Shown piece by piece: positions 11,562-23,853 of a DNA stretch of 64,000 nucleotides. Source of the stretch: Chrysomallon squamiferum (Eukaryota; Mollusca; Gastropoda; Neomphalida; Peltospiridae); NCBI GenBank assembly GCA_012295275.1, contig CM022670.1, forward strand, positions 36,984,189-37,048,188, read 5' to 3'. The position numbers and the translations under genes were made by a program. The stretch's first letter is position 1. Each line of letters starts with the position of its first letter. Under the pieces are notes generated by a model. That model worked only from the letters and a program-made list of their open reading frames with translations, searched no databases and was not told the origin of the DNA.

Positions 11562-12931
11562 TGGAACTCTACAGAAAATCTTGGATGGTTTTTAATTTTC
11601 TATTTTTCTAAAGAAATCATGAACATCCAATGATAAAAATCTTAGTTAATAGAATGGTTTCACCATTTTTTGATGCAGTAATTAGCGGGACTAATTTATT
11701 TCAGCATCACTGTTGAATTAGAATTAAAATGTATTCAGAGTAAATAAAACACTAAGAAAAACATGACGTATAATAAGAATTAATTCCAATTCAAACAAAT
11801 GATTTGTGGATACTCAGTCTTTCATGTCATTTTTTTTACCTCATAGGTGTTTTAAAAGATATCAGTATTCTATAAAACGATATCTATTTTAGTAAATCTG
11901 CTTATGATTTTTAGTTTAAATATTATTATTATTATTACAGATATTATATATATATATATATGTATGTATGTATGTATTTTTTAATATGTCATTTGATTAT
12001 GTCACCTTCATCTAATTTATGTTTGTCTATGACACATTCTTTATATAATTTGTGTGGCAGCATAGGATAACCAGTCACATGGTGAAAATGATCAAGACTC
12101 AGGTTTTGATGGAATAAGATAAACCACATTCTACAGATCAAAATACTTTCCAATGATATGTGATCCATGGTGGTGCAATGTCAGAGACTTTTAATGAATC
12201 TTGACAAAATAAATTCGTAGTTTTAGCATAATAATTTTTATTATATTAATTAATATTTTGATAGGTTACACAAAAATATAAAGAAGATGGTTTATTGATT
12301 GATTTTAGCAAAAAATATATGTAGACATGAAAGTCGAGATATTTTCAAAACTATTTATGGAGGAAAAAAAATTGGACTGCATTGGACTGCATTAATAGGC
12401 TGTAGCTCAAAATTACATACAATGACATCCAACTGGTTATCTTATGCTGCCAAACATTTCATTAAATTGTATCATTAATTAATAATGAATTGAAACACAG
12501 CGCCATACATTTCACATTGTTTTTGCACCTGTATTACTGTTATGTGATTAAAAAATCATCCTATCTTTACAATTTTAAAATTATTTTATCTAATTAGTCT
12601 AATATCTACACGTTTTCTTTATTATTTATATGAAAATATTCAAGAGAAAAAATAATAAATGTTGAATTTCATTTGTTGTCTGTTCAGTGTACAGTTTGCT
12701 ATAAATGACACCTTTATATGTTAATAAAAGATTTGTCAGACTGTCTTCATTTCTAAATTCATAATTTTAGTAAATTTTATTTTATATATGTCAGGATATT
12801 CAAGTAAAAGATTTCCAAATTATATCTCTGGGACTGTTTTAAGAAATTATAATTGGAATTTACTCTAATAATTTGTTACATAAAATTATGTAAATATATC
12901 ATTGAAAAATAAAAACATAAAAAAACAACTT

Positions 12932-12977
<46 letters not shown>

Positions 12978-13330
12978 TAATTTAAAAATGTATAAATCTG
13001 ATCATTTAAAAGTTTTTATTGTTTGATGGATAAATTTGTGAAATGACAGTGATCTTATAGTAATTGTTTGAGAACTGATTTATTTATGGTTCTGTTCTAT
13101 CAGTTATTTAGAACATTCTTGACTTGTACAATCTAATGTACTTTACTATGAAATACAGAGCTGTTAAAACAAGTAAAGCATAATTTTTAAAATATTTTTT
13201 TTAAATTAAATGTAACAAAAACCCAGATACAATTTATGTAACTTCTTGTAGGGATGTTAATCAGTATTTTGACGGACAAGATAAAACAAAATTGGACTAA
13301 ATGTTTCAAGTACTCGAAGCTATTCCCTGA
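11562..13330. other. Convergent intergenic region between NSDHL-like and CLN5 genes
   Basis: It holds the NSDHL 3' region, an inverted-repeat element at 12055-12452, a TA/TATG run near 11945-11978 and an AAT array near 12938-12975. Nothing coding is seen. The two genes point at each other and their 3' ends are 1.8 kb apart. Confidence 0.6.
12055..12452. mobile_element. Short inverted-repeat element (398 bp, MITE-like)
   Basis: The 21 bases at 12055-12075 (TGGCAGCATAGGATAACCAGT) and 12432-12452 are reverse complements with one mismatch. The interior is noncoding and AT-rich, with a small direct repeat ATTGGACTGC near 12374-12394. No clear target duplication is visible, so the transposon superfamily is not assigned. 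Confidence 0.65.
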
Positions 13331-16300
13331 TTATTTATTATATTTATAGGATGGCAGAGGAACAGCTTTGTATGTTAATTTAATATAAGGATCAACCAGT
13401 GGTAAATACCAGTATTCAAAGTTGTAGAAAAAATAAAACTTGTTCTCGAATTTTATATCATAGAAGATAGCAATAAGACTTTCGATTAAATGTTCAAAAT
13501 TCTGGTGTGATTGAAAATTTCTGTAAAATTCAAGAATGTCATTGGCTAAAGTTTTGTTAGATCCTGGTCCAAACACTTTAGCTTTGTCTCCCAGAAATAC
13601 AGGTTCTTTGCTGTACAGGTTGATCCGAGTGTAGTTCAGCATCACACTGTTATTGAATTTTCCACCTAGTTTACCAATTTGTTGAAAAGCTCTCAAAACC
13701 CAGCTAGCACAGTCAAACGAGTCGAACCACATTTGTCCTCCTGAAAATTGAAGTATTTGGGTGAATTTGTTTAAAGTTTTATATTCAGTGTTTGTGAACG
13801 TGCACATTTTATATATTAAACTTCTTACCGTTAATACTAAATCAGGTTACAAAATGTGAGAATTAATTATATTTAGACGAGTTTGTAAATGCAGTTGTAA
13901 AAATGTTACCTCCTTTATATTATGAATGATGATTACTCTTTCATTTTTTTAAAATTTAAATTTACATTAAAAAAAGAAGAAAAAATTAACAGCATATTTT
14001 CTTAAACGCATCTACATACATTTAAAAAAAAAAAAAAAAAATTATATTAAATTCATCCAGTATTCTGTTCCAAATACATAAATACATACTTGGCCAGATA
14101 ACAAGATGCTTAAAAAAAAAAAAAAAAATCTCCCAAAGATATACCTGGTTCATTCTTCACTGTCCATGTTTCATAATAGATTCCAGTGTTGTTATCCCAT
14201 TCAACCCATTTGCCAAAATCGTTAAAAATTTTACCTGAAAAAACAGTAATTTCTAACTACAAAATATAAACAGAAATTAAATTTGTAGCATTTCAGCTTT
14301 GAGAAAAACAACATGCTTTGAAAAAAAAAAATAATAATAAATAATAAAATATTTGTTAGAAGTCACCAAAAACTGTCTCCATAACAGTATATTACAAAGC
14401 ACTTGTTTAAATACGATTTCAACAGTACGAACTGTATTTGTGATAAAATATGACCTAACAAATTCCCTTCTAAAAAAGGCTAAAATGCATGCATATTCTC
14501 ATTAACTAACTGTTTATTATGTATGCATAACAATAATTAAATACCAAACAATAAATTACGTAGCGATGTTGAGAAACCGATTTAAAAAACTATATACTTC
14601 ATATATATATGTGTGTAAAAAAAAATATTTAAAAAAAAAATGTATACTTAATTTCTAAATTATATAAATTTTATTATTATTTATTATTATTATTATTATT
14701 ATTTAACATAGCACAATGATATTTTCATTTTAAGTGACATGTATCAGAACAATACACCGGTATTTCTACCTGGGATAACAGCTACTTTAATAAGTGTGCC
14801 ATTTTGTGACCAATGAATATCGTCAATGCCGTCGTAAATGCAAGCTGCACCTTGGTTGCACCATTTGAGTGTGTCATTCTGCAGCAGGTGTGGGAACGTA
14901 CAGTTAAACAGCTGGAAAAGTTCGTACCATTCCATTGTATAATTCTTTCCAGTGTTGAGATTCTTGAATCCTATTGCGTCGTGCATTATGTTCTACAAAG
15001 GATTAAACATACTGAACGAAACTGGTTGAAGCTGCATGATTGAGTTTATATCAAATGCAGAGATAATAAAAATATGAAGAATAAAGGAGACAAAATCGCG
15101 CTTATTTGTTGAAGCTTTATACACTCATGCTGACACATATGCATGCATATAAACGCATGCCCACGCACACACACATTCACACAATCGTACAAAATAGCTA
15201 TGCATTTCAAGGCAACATAAACTTAATTCACGGACTCTCCTAACAGTATATATATTTTTTAACACAAAACAACAACTAATTAAGTTATCCAGTCATTAAA
15301 TTTAGTAATTGTACATTTATACTTACTAATTTCTTTAATAAATCGCCGAATTTAAATTCCCATACAGGAGCTTTTAGCGCATAAACTTCAATGACATCAC
15401 TGTCGTTGAATGTTGGCATCGTATTGGCTTCTCTACCTGTTGGACAAAATGGTATAATGCCTGCTTTGCAATATGGATTGGCTTTTGGACGAGAAGGAAA
15501 TCGTCTGAAAATAAAATAATTTAAAATAATCTTTCTTTTCAATTATTCAATTTGTTCATTGTCGTTTAACCTTTAAATAAAATTGCCTGTAACATAACAT
15601 TGTTCAAAATGATGATCAGTGTGAAATAAACGGATGTGTGTGACAGTGCTTTCTTGTTTAAAGAATAATATTTTTCATATGCAAATTCAGTCCTAACTGA
15701 TTATTCATCCGTTTTTAATAAAAGTAGCTATGTAACAGATTCAAAGATGTTTCGTTAAATGTTTTAACTTTAATATAATTTAGACATTTTCCCGCTTTTG
15801 TGTTTGTGTGTGTGTTTGTTTGTTTTATTTATTTTATTATTATCAACATAATTTGATGTCAAATTTATTTATTCTTTTCTAAACTGACAAATAAAAGATT
15901 CATCTGTTTTTTGTGACATAAGATTCATTTGTTTTGAAAATAATCATTCCACATAATCAGCTTTCTTTATCTTATTAATAGTCAATATTTTATTTCTAAT
16001 TCCAAAATCTAAAAATTAAATAAATTAAAAAATTAAATTAAATTAAGTATATCCACATCAGTAATAGCAATAGTAGTAGGAGTAGTAGTAGTTGTAGTAA
16101 TAATAATAGCAACAAGAATAAAGAACAGTCGTCTTTATGAATCAGATTGTAAAAACCTTTGTACGACTCGTCTCAGATAATATGTTGTACAAATCACTGG
16201 AGCCGCCCTTAATTCAAGTCCGTGACGTGTTATAAAATAATACAAACAAAAAAATAATTAAAGAGAAACATCAATGATTTAAAGTGAATACACCCTTACT

Positions 16301-16398
16301 TGTAAGGAACTGGCCATTGACTTCTTTCAGAATAAGAACAGAGAAATTAGAGAACATAAAGACAACAAAATAAAGGACACAAATGTGTACGAAGCCAT
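13331..16398 (-). CDS. CLN5: CLN5 lysosomal protein (bis(monoacylglycero)phosphate synthase family), 5 exons
   Basis: Minus-strand exons in order: 16398-16300 (ATG at 16398), 15504-15327, 14992-14770, 14234-14145 and 13740-13331 (TAA). Four junctions have GT donors and AG acceptors. Exons 2-5 join in frame and match vertebrate CLN5 closely: [80 protein letters not shown]5 is a soluble glycoprotein of the lysosome, reported to make bis(monoacylglycero)phosphate and to cleave thioesters; the cysteine of DSFDC and the histidine of DDIHW match what I recall as its catalytic pair. Exon 1 begins [15 protein letters not shown], a good signal peptide, and ends WPVPYK as in other CLN5, but the two lie in different frames: the ATG frame hits TGA near 16328. 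One extra base between, a sequencing error, or a separate micro-exon starting after GAAAG would explain it. Without that base the protein would be about 332 residues. Confidence 0.93.
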
Positions 16399-16808
16399 GT
16401 TAAAACTGAGTTATCACATGAGAGGTCCAGCAGCGTGAAATATCACATGATAACACTATCTACAAATAAACAGGTTAAGAAATTTGCCGATATGAAATTT
16501 TAATATTATCAGTGGACACCGATGATTTTAAGGTCTGTTATAAAAGGACTTTTATATTCTGTTGTCAATCCAATATCACATAATAATTTAATATAATATT
16601 TGTTTCCAGAATTCCTTTCATCTTGAGGAATCCAGTAAAAAGAGATATCATATATATAACAACAAACAACAACAAACAAACAAACAAACAAAAAAAAAAA
16701 AAAAAAAAAAAAGAAAGATAAAAAGAGACAATAATATTTGCCAACAACAGGGATTAGAATGAAAAATGCTTATGGGTTTAGAGTTAAGGCTTTGCTTTGA
16801 AAAGTCAA

Positions 16809-17048
16809 TCAAAAATCAATTAATATTATTTTGATTTTCACTACTCTTTTGTCCTCAATATTAAGACCGTTAACTTTTTTCTTCTTTGATTTTAAAGTTA
16901 TATCCACAACGACACTGTCAAAAGGCGTAGCGCCCATTATGCTGTCTGTAATTGAACTGTATTGTATCCTCATCCCTTTCTGAGTAATTAAGGTTCCCAT
17001 ATGTACCAGTTCTACAGCGTGGAAATCTCTGAACCAGTGTATAATCAT
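16809..17048 (-). other. Unassigned open frame upstream of CLN5, possible exon
   Basis: This 79-codon minus-strand frame has a mixed, protein-like composition over its first 50 residues (HWFRDFHAVELVHMGTLITQ and following) before turning Lys/Ile-rich. It lies about 400 bases upstream of the CLN5 start on the same strand. I do not recognise it. It could be an exon of another gene, a relic or chance; no convincing splice pair was found. Confidence 0.2.
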
Positions 17049-17049
17049 A

Positions 17050-17679
17050 AGCTGACGAGCCTGACGAGTTATGATGACAATTTAAAGACTAGCTGCTGAT
17101 AATTCCAAAGTGAAAAAAAAAAAAAAAAAGCCTCATGCTTTATGGCGATAAGAGCATCAGTTGAGTTGTATTATATTTTTATATATATGATAATTTCAAA
17201 AAAAACAAAAAAAATTGGTTTAAAAAAAAAAAAAAATATCTTTTTTTTTTTTTTTTTTTTTTTTATTACGCCATCTTATTACCATTTTAATACTTTTTTT
17301 TTCTCGTAAGTACTCATAAATAAAACTTTATTAAATATAATAAATAATATAAGATAACAAATCATTAAAATATTCGCCACAATTCAGAATAAAGTCATGC
17401 TCATGAGCAGTTTTAGCACGTGAATTTGTAAATTTATCAATGAAATCAGGCGATCTTCGTTAGCACAAGAAGATACAAGTATGCAGATGTGAAAACATTA
17501 TTTATTTGTTCTTTGATTTATTTATTTACTTTTTATAATGAGTTTGTAAATCCTAGTGGCATCTCTTCATTTTTTTCTACTTCTACACCTTCCATTTTTT
17601 TTTTTTTTTTTTTTAATTTATTATTATTATTATTATTAATTACACTTCATGATTTATTTTGATCGTTTATTTTATACTA

Positions 17680-17715
<36 letters not shown>

Positions 17716-17860
17716 ATTATTATTATTATTATTATTATGTTGGTTGCGATGTTCTTTTTTCTTTTCTTTCTTTCTTTCTTTTTTTTTTTTTTTTTTTTTT
17801 TTCTAATTTAGTCATTCTAGTAAAAGATTATCAATCACAATAATGGCACTGTTTGTCGGA
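17050..17860. repeat. Low-complexity block: A/T runs, TA and TTA arrays, CTTT tract
   Basis: Contains poly-A at 17107-17129, back-to-back poly-A and poly-T at 17221-17264, poly-T at 17598-17614, (TA)n at 17686-17711, (TTA)n to about 17738, and CTTT plus poly-T to about 17802. Nothing coding is supported. Confidence 0.85.
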
Positions 17861-17939
17861 AATTCCGACTATATGTAATTCAGTTAATAAACATTAACAT
17901 AAAATTTACAAAATATTCAGTTAATTAAAACGATTAAAA

Positions 17940-18115
17940 TTATCCGATCCAATCCCTGGTCTGACCTCAAATATCTGCACGTGCAAACTAACTGTTTTAT
18001 TAGTGAATGTAATAAACCGAACTTTCTACGGAATTGCCATTCGAGATATCTCGGTCGATTCCGATTCTAACGAAAATATCCGAATATTTGCGATTCGCGG
18101 AACTCATAAAAAGAA
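17940..18115 (+). promoter_or_regulatory. CpG-bearing unique segment, candidate promoter in the CLN5/COMMD6 divergent gap
   Basis: In a gap that is otherwise AT-rich, this stretch has many CpG dinucleotides (TTCTACGG, CATTCGAGATATCTCGGTCG, GCGATTCGCGG) and no repeat. It lies 0.8 kb upstream of the COMMD6 start and 1.5 kb upstream of CLN5. A promoter role is inferred from composition and position only. Confidence 0.3.
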
Positions 18116-18940
18116 AGGGTAATAATAATATTATTAGCTTTTTAAAATAATATTAACAAATATATATAATTATATAACATGTCTTATTTCGTAATTCGTT
18201 GTTTTGTTTTTTTGTTTTTTCTTTTGTCTAATACAATTTATGTCACAGCAAGATCAAATGTATTTCATGAACATTTTCCCATCATTTCTTTTTACTAGCG
18301 TGACACTGACACAGTTTTTTGTAACAACTAGGCATTTCCGGTTAATTGTAGGGGATAAAATGAATGTGTATAACTGGTACACAGTTTAAAAATTAATTAT
18401 ATGCTTAAGTTTCTGAGACTTTATATTTCGAAAATTTATTATTATTATTATTATTATTATTTCTTCATTATAATTATTTCCACAACAAATGTCAGAAGTG
18501 CAAGTTTTCGTTATAATTAAGATTTACATTTTACGATAATATACATTGAAATACAACCATTCAGATGAATAAATTTATGAAATTTAGATGTTAAATAATA
18601 GGATTTTGTGAACACACTTTTTACTTTCAGTAGACTAGTTAGAACTAGTAGATATTATTAATGTCTGTTTTACAGTGACATAAAAGATGCAACAAATGAT
18701 TAATTATTATTATTTAACATAAGTTTTTGCTATGACAGAACTCTGTCCATAAATATTACAGAAAAATAAATAAATAAATAAAATAAAATAAAATAAAATA
18801 CAAATATCAGTAATTAAATAATTATTTTATAATCTATTTATTATGTTGTTATGTAATTACCATGTTGGTAAATTTTCACACTTTTTTTCATCCTAGAACT
18901 TTATTAACCTGGATTATATATAAGCTGCTTTGATACTGGT

Positions 18941-20607
18941 ATGTCTGAAAAGGTAATAGTACCTTCACTTTGTTTTTGTACTGGGAATATGATGCATGCA
19001 CACACACACACACACACATACACAAACAAATTCTGAAAATAAAAGGAAATAAAAACATTTAAAAAAAATATCAGTTTATTTTACATTTTTCTTTATCATA
19101 AAAGTAATTCTGTGAGTTTGTTATGCTTTAAAAAAACACATTTATTGGTGACAATAATCAAGTTATATAAACAGATTTTTACAGTTCTTTAATAAATTGG
19201 AGGTTACATAATAATAAATGGTATTCGTATCATTTATCTTTTAACAACTAATTTTGTAGTAATAATCTGTTTCAGAAAGTTGTATATTGACTGATGAAAC
19301 TGATATTTATTTTCAGACAGAAGAAGAAATTCTTAATGAAGTCAGAAATTCAGTTAATGTTGGCGAGGTTTGACATTTTTGAATATTTTTTTTAATAATT
19401 ATTTCATTTTATATACAATTCATCTGTGACTCCATTTGCAAATAAATATTTTTTCCAATGTTAGTCTTCACAGTGTTTACCAGTTATTTTCATTTATTAA
19501 GATCCTATTTTATTGTAAATAAAATTTAATTATATTTATTATTAATACTCTTTCTTAATAGTTATTTTTTCATTGAACAATTTTTCATAGGCTTCATTTA
19601 TTCACAATATATTTTTGAAAGCCATATTTATCTAAATATTACAGATACAATTATACTGAGATTTTCAAAAAATAAAATTCCTAAAATAATAAAATATAAC
19701 TGCTGAAAACTGAATAACTTTTATATATTAATTAGCAATCTAAGACAATTTGCTATCAAAGTGATTCATACATAATATTCTTATCATTGCTTTACAATGT
19801 TTAGTTTATTTGTTTATATATATTTACTTATTATATATATTTTATACCTCATATAGTTGTATTTTAAAGTCCATTTCATTGTCATATTTATTTTCTTGCC
19901 CTGTCTTATATAAAAAAAAATTGATAGAACATTTGCATTTCCAGTTAGCCTGTTCATTAGTTTGTTTAATTTACTTAATTCTGGGATCAGTCCATTCAGT
20001 ATGTGTGTTATATTTTCTGTTATTTTGTTTATTTTTATACAAAGCTGGTTGATTTGAAGTGGAAACTGGGAATGGCTGTTTCTTCTGATCAGTGCAAACA
20101 TGTTAATTCTCCATTTGTAACTTTGCTGCTGACAGTTTCAGACTCATCAGGCAAAGTTAGGAATCACTCTGTAGAAATGACAACCTCGCAGTTCTTTGTA
20201 AGTCTATCTCAAACTAATTCTTTACAAATTATTGTCAAAATTTTGTTTTGATGACAAATTAGTTGCAGAATGTCATATTGGTTTCATGTTAATAACAATA
20301 TTGATGAATAATGAAATAAACACATTTGCATTTATTTTACTGATTCTTCTGTATTGAAAAATTGAAATATGCACATATATGTAAGAAATAAATAAAAATC
20401 AGTTTATTTACATTTACAGCTTTATTTGTTAATTTGTTAATTTACAGTACAGAAGAAGAAAAAAATTGAATTAAATGTGGATACATTACTCACTGGAAAA
20501 CATCAGTCATAATAATGTAAAAGATTTGGGTGCAAATATTTCATTGTCTCAAACATTTCAGATATTCTAAAAGTTGTATTGACAGATGTTGCAAATAATA
20601 ATAATAT

Positions 20608-20652
<45 letters not shown>

Positions 20653-20776
20653 TATAATTAATAAATTAATATTATTGCTATATTTACAGATTCTTATTTT
20701 CTTCTACTTTTATTTATTTTAACAGAATCTGTCACATCAGCTGAAGGAGATAGCTTCACAAATGGAGACAATTTAA
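18941..20776 (+). CDS. COMMD6: COMMD6, COMM domain protein (4 small exons, complete)
   Basis: Exons: 18941-18952 (ATGTCTGAAAAG, donor GTAATA), 19317-19367 (donor GTTTGA, weak), 20045-20197 (acceptor ACAAAG, donor GTAAGT) and 20726-20776 (acceptor TTAACAG, ending TAA). All junctions are phase 0, giving an 88-residue protein close to the 85 of human COMMD6. Exon 3 carries the COMM domain signature LVDLKWKLGMAVSSDQC, then PFVTLLLTVSDSSGKV and VEMTTSQFF; exon 4 ends QLKEIASQMETI, which also matches. COMMD6 lacks the helical N-terminal domain of its relatives and works in the ring-shaped COMMD complex bound to CCDC22 and CCDC93, which helps recycle membrane proteins from endosomes; a link to NF-kappa-B control is also described. 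The gene is head to head with CLN5. The first two exons, of 12 and 51 bases, rest on splice sites and phase alone and need transcript support. Confidence 0.9.
20590..20655. repeat. AAT/ATT trinucleotide array in COMMD6 intron 3
   Basis: About 20 nearly perfect AAT units lie just upstream of the last COMMD6 exon. Similar AAT or ATT arrays occur at 12938-12975, 17713-17738, 22920-22965, 25741-25800, 26779-26806, 27057-27112 and 59290-59345. Confidence 0.9.
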
Positions 20777-22143
20777 ACATAATTCCTTATGTTCATTGGA
20801 AAGACATCCTGTTTCAGTGGAAGAAAGGCATCTTTTATATGATATTAAGATACAGCAGACATGTTTTACAAGAATTTACAAAGTGATGTTAATGCAGTGC
20901 TCACTAAGTTTGAAACTGACACTACAGACATGATTTCTCATACATCCAAAGTTAGTCAAACTGATTATCGAGATGGAATTTGGGGTAATTGCTGATCTAA
21001 TTTAGGGTCAGATTTCATTCTAAAAAGCACATAATACTAATTAATCCTAACGTTTTCTGAGGCTTTTCTGTTTGGTCATTAGAAATTTTCATTTATTTAA
21101 TTTATCTTGTATCTGTCTTTTAGTAAATATCTTTCACGTGACATTTAATAATTTTTTTTATTGAGTTTTATCATTGCAAATATCTGCTATTTTTATTTAC
21201 TGTTTAAAAGCTTTTATATTTTTACTTTCATTTCCTAGGTTGTGATAATGAGTAAGATGTGCAGATTTTACATTGGATATATAGATCTTTTTTAACTTTA
21301 CCTTTTTTTCTAGTTGATGATTGGTTAAATGCTTTACTTAATATTATTTACATGACAGCAAGAAAATATTACTTTATTTATTTTTGTATTGGAAGAGATT
21401 ATCATTAATTATATAAAAAGCATGTAACACTATTTTGCTCTAGGTGTTTCATTTAATTTTTTTTTTTTTTTGGTTTATATGTGTTTTATATAAAATAAAC
21501 GTTATAAATCAATTCATTTTAATATTTGTTATTTTTAAACTTTTTTTTTTGCACAGGATAGAGAAGAAAAACCAGAAATAATAATAAATAAATAAATAAT
21601 ATTGATAGTCATGATTTGAAAATAGTTACTGAAGTTTAATATTATAACTGAATACATATACAATCTCTGAACATATTTTTATTATAAATTTTATTAGTCT
21701 TAAACATGTTCGTTATGCATAATAATGAAGATATATCCTTCTTCTGCTAATTCGTGGTCTTCTGTTTCAGTTAATTAAAAAAAAAAATTAATGATGACCT
21801 ATCTTTAGATCATAAAATATTTCATTGTTTTTAGGCATTGTGGTGAATTAGGTGGAAAGGTAAAATCTTCAAATGATGCCGTAAAGGATTAATCTCATCT
21901 GTCTGCATCTTTGCAATTGCCCACTTCAGGAAAAATTAGCTTGGTGGCAAATTAACAAGAAATTGAATTTAGAAAAAAAAAATAAAAAAAAAAAATAAAA
22001 AAAAAATAAAATAAATAAATAAATAAAATTAAAGTTTAGTTGCAATAATAAACGTAGTCACGAACTGTATGTTTGTTTAGCTCTGTTATCCTTGTAACCA
22101 GTCAAATGTATGGGTATTAATACGAATTTTTACAGTTAATTAC
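20777..22143. other. COMMD6 3' region and spacer
   Basis: The first 200 bases are less AT-rich and are probably 3' UTR; the rest is A/T runs and AAAT arrays (21960-22028). No further exon is convincing. Confidence 0.5.
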
Positions 22144-22794
22144 AGACGCTCCTCACGTAACGACTTAACTGTTTAACGACCTAGCATACTTACGATCAGC
22201 TTTCCGACTAGTCGGTTACGTACTCTGTACGAGAACGTTGGCTGTGAAAACAGCAGTGTGGGTACACGGTAAAGGCATCGAGCATCTCATTTTTTCGCTC
22301 TGTCTCGTTTCCACAGTCGGTTGGTCAGTATTCTGAAAATTATTGTTTGAATCTCCAAGACTGCATATTTCGTCCAGATTGTTTTGTTTTATTCTGCACC
22401 ACATGGTGTTTGAATTACCATGATATAATTGTTTTCTCTGATTGTATTTTTATGTCATGTAATATGTAAGAATTATGCAAATTAAAACAAAATTAACAAG
22501 TTGGAGTTTTCTTTAGACCTTTTTATCCATTCCTAAGAAATAAAAACGATTACCTGTATTTATACCAACAGTAACCCATTAACAGTATGCGACGGACACG
22601 CCCGCTGACCTGTCAGAAAGCGTGCCCGTCGTAGACGTGCTTCACAACAGCTTGCTCTGATTAGCACGTTAATTTTTTTCAATTTCAGTTTTCAGTTTCA
22701 TTAACAGTACAATATGCTTGAACGGGGCGGCTTCTAACTTTAGATCTGTTCGCTTGATAACCTAGTCCTAGTCGGTCGTTAAATGAGGAGTGCC
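22144..22794. mobile_element. Inverted-repeat element of about 650 bp (MITE-like)
   Basis: The left end reads CAGACGCTCCTCACGTAACG and the right end, reverse-complemented, TAGGCACTCCTCATTTAACG; about 18 of the first 23 positions agree, and CTCCTCA plus TAACGAC are shared exactly. Flanking TA on both sides fits a TA-targeting DNA element. The interior is GC-richer than its surroundings (for example CGGACACGCCCGCTGACC near 22591) and has no transposase frame. The minus-strand open frame at 22216-22404 falls inside it and is not supported as a gene. Confidence 0.65.
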
Positions 22795-23379
22795 TAACTG
22801 AAATTTAAACAAAAATCATATTGTATTTGTAGCATCCCAGCTATAAGAAAAACAGTATGTTCTGACAAAAATTATATATATATATTTAAAATAAACATGC
22901 TACTTTTCAAACAGTTGCATTATTATTATTATTATTTAATTTTATTATTATTATTATTATTATTTAAGTGTATAAAATTACTTTCTTAAATGATATTTGT
23001 AAATAAAAAAAAAAAAAAAAAAAAAATGAAATGATTGTTCTGAATATAAAGCATTTGATATTTACTCATATTTCTCTATTAAAATATTAAATAAGAGACA
23101 AAATCTAAATAAGTATTTATTTCCGATCTCACTTTTAACTCTAATGCCGATCTTATTGTTACTGCACTCATAGTACTAGGGCGGCTCCAGAACTTTAGGA
23201 ATGGGTGAGAGGCTCAAACTGTTTAAGATTTAATTTTCGAAAAAAATTTAAAAAATCATTATCACAGTAAAAAAAAAAATAGTCTGCATGTTCGTCCTCG
23301 AGAAAGCAAAATCGCAGTATGAATTCAGAGAATACTGCGTGTAATGATGATACGTAATTATTAATCTTGTGATGATGAA

Positions 23380-23650
23380 GATTTTTACGACGTCATGTCT
23401 CCTCCACATGCCGATGAGACAACACGCTTTTTCTTTTTGGGAAATGCTTAATCAACACCAGCGTGGATTGGACGGACGTCAAAGCCAGCTAAAGGTGGGC
23501 AGGGCACGTACGAAATTCCAGGTGTAAACAAGAACCGAAACAAAAGCTTGACAACCCACTCTTTAAGCTGACGTCGAGGTCCTGCATGCACAGCTTAGAT
23601 GTCAAGTTGCGAAGAAGCTGCAGGGATGCGGACGTACCGTTACAATTTGC
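23380..23650 (+). promoter_or_regulatory. GC-rich candidate promoter of the ten-cysteine gene
   Basis: This 270-base stretch upstream of the first exon (23854) is clearly richer in GC and CpG than its surroundings and contains several GACGTC/TGACGTC-like words (23389, 23473, 23570). The role is inferred from position and composition. Confidence 0.3.
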
Positions 23651-23853
23651 CCATTTTCTAAAACCTGCTGTTTACTGTCGTCATTTGTTACAAGTTTGAA
23701 CACCTTATTGTTCAGTCATCATCAAACATATAGCCTGGGCAGGGTTGATTGTTTCATATAAGTTTATAAAATCAGCCCGAACAATATAGGTGGTAGATAT
23801 ATATTTTTTTTCACACTGGACTTTACGATCACGGAAAAGACAAAAATTAAAAA

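Noticed and set aside
14813-15043. Plus-strand frame within CLN5
   Set aside because: Antisense shadow of the conserved CLN5 exon at 14770-14992.
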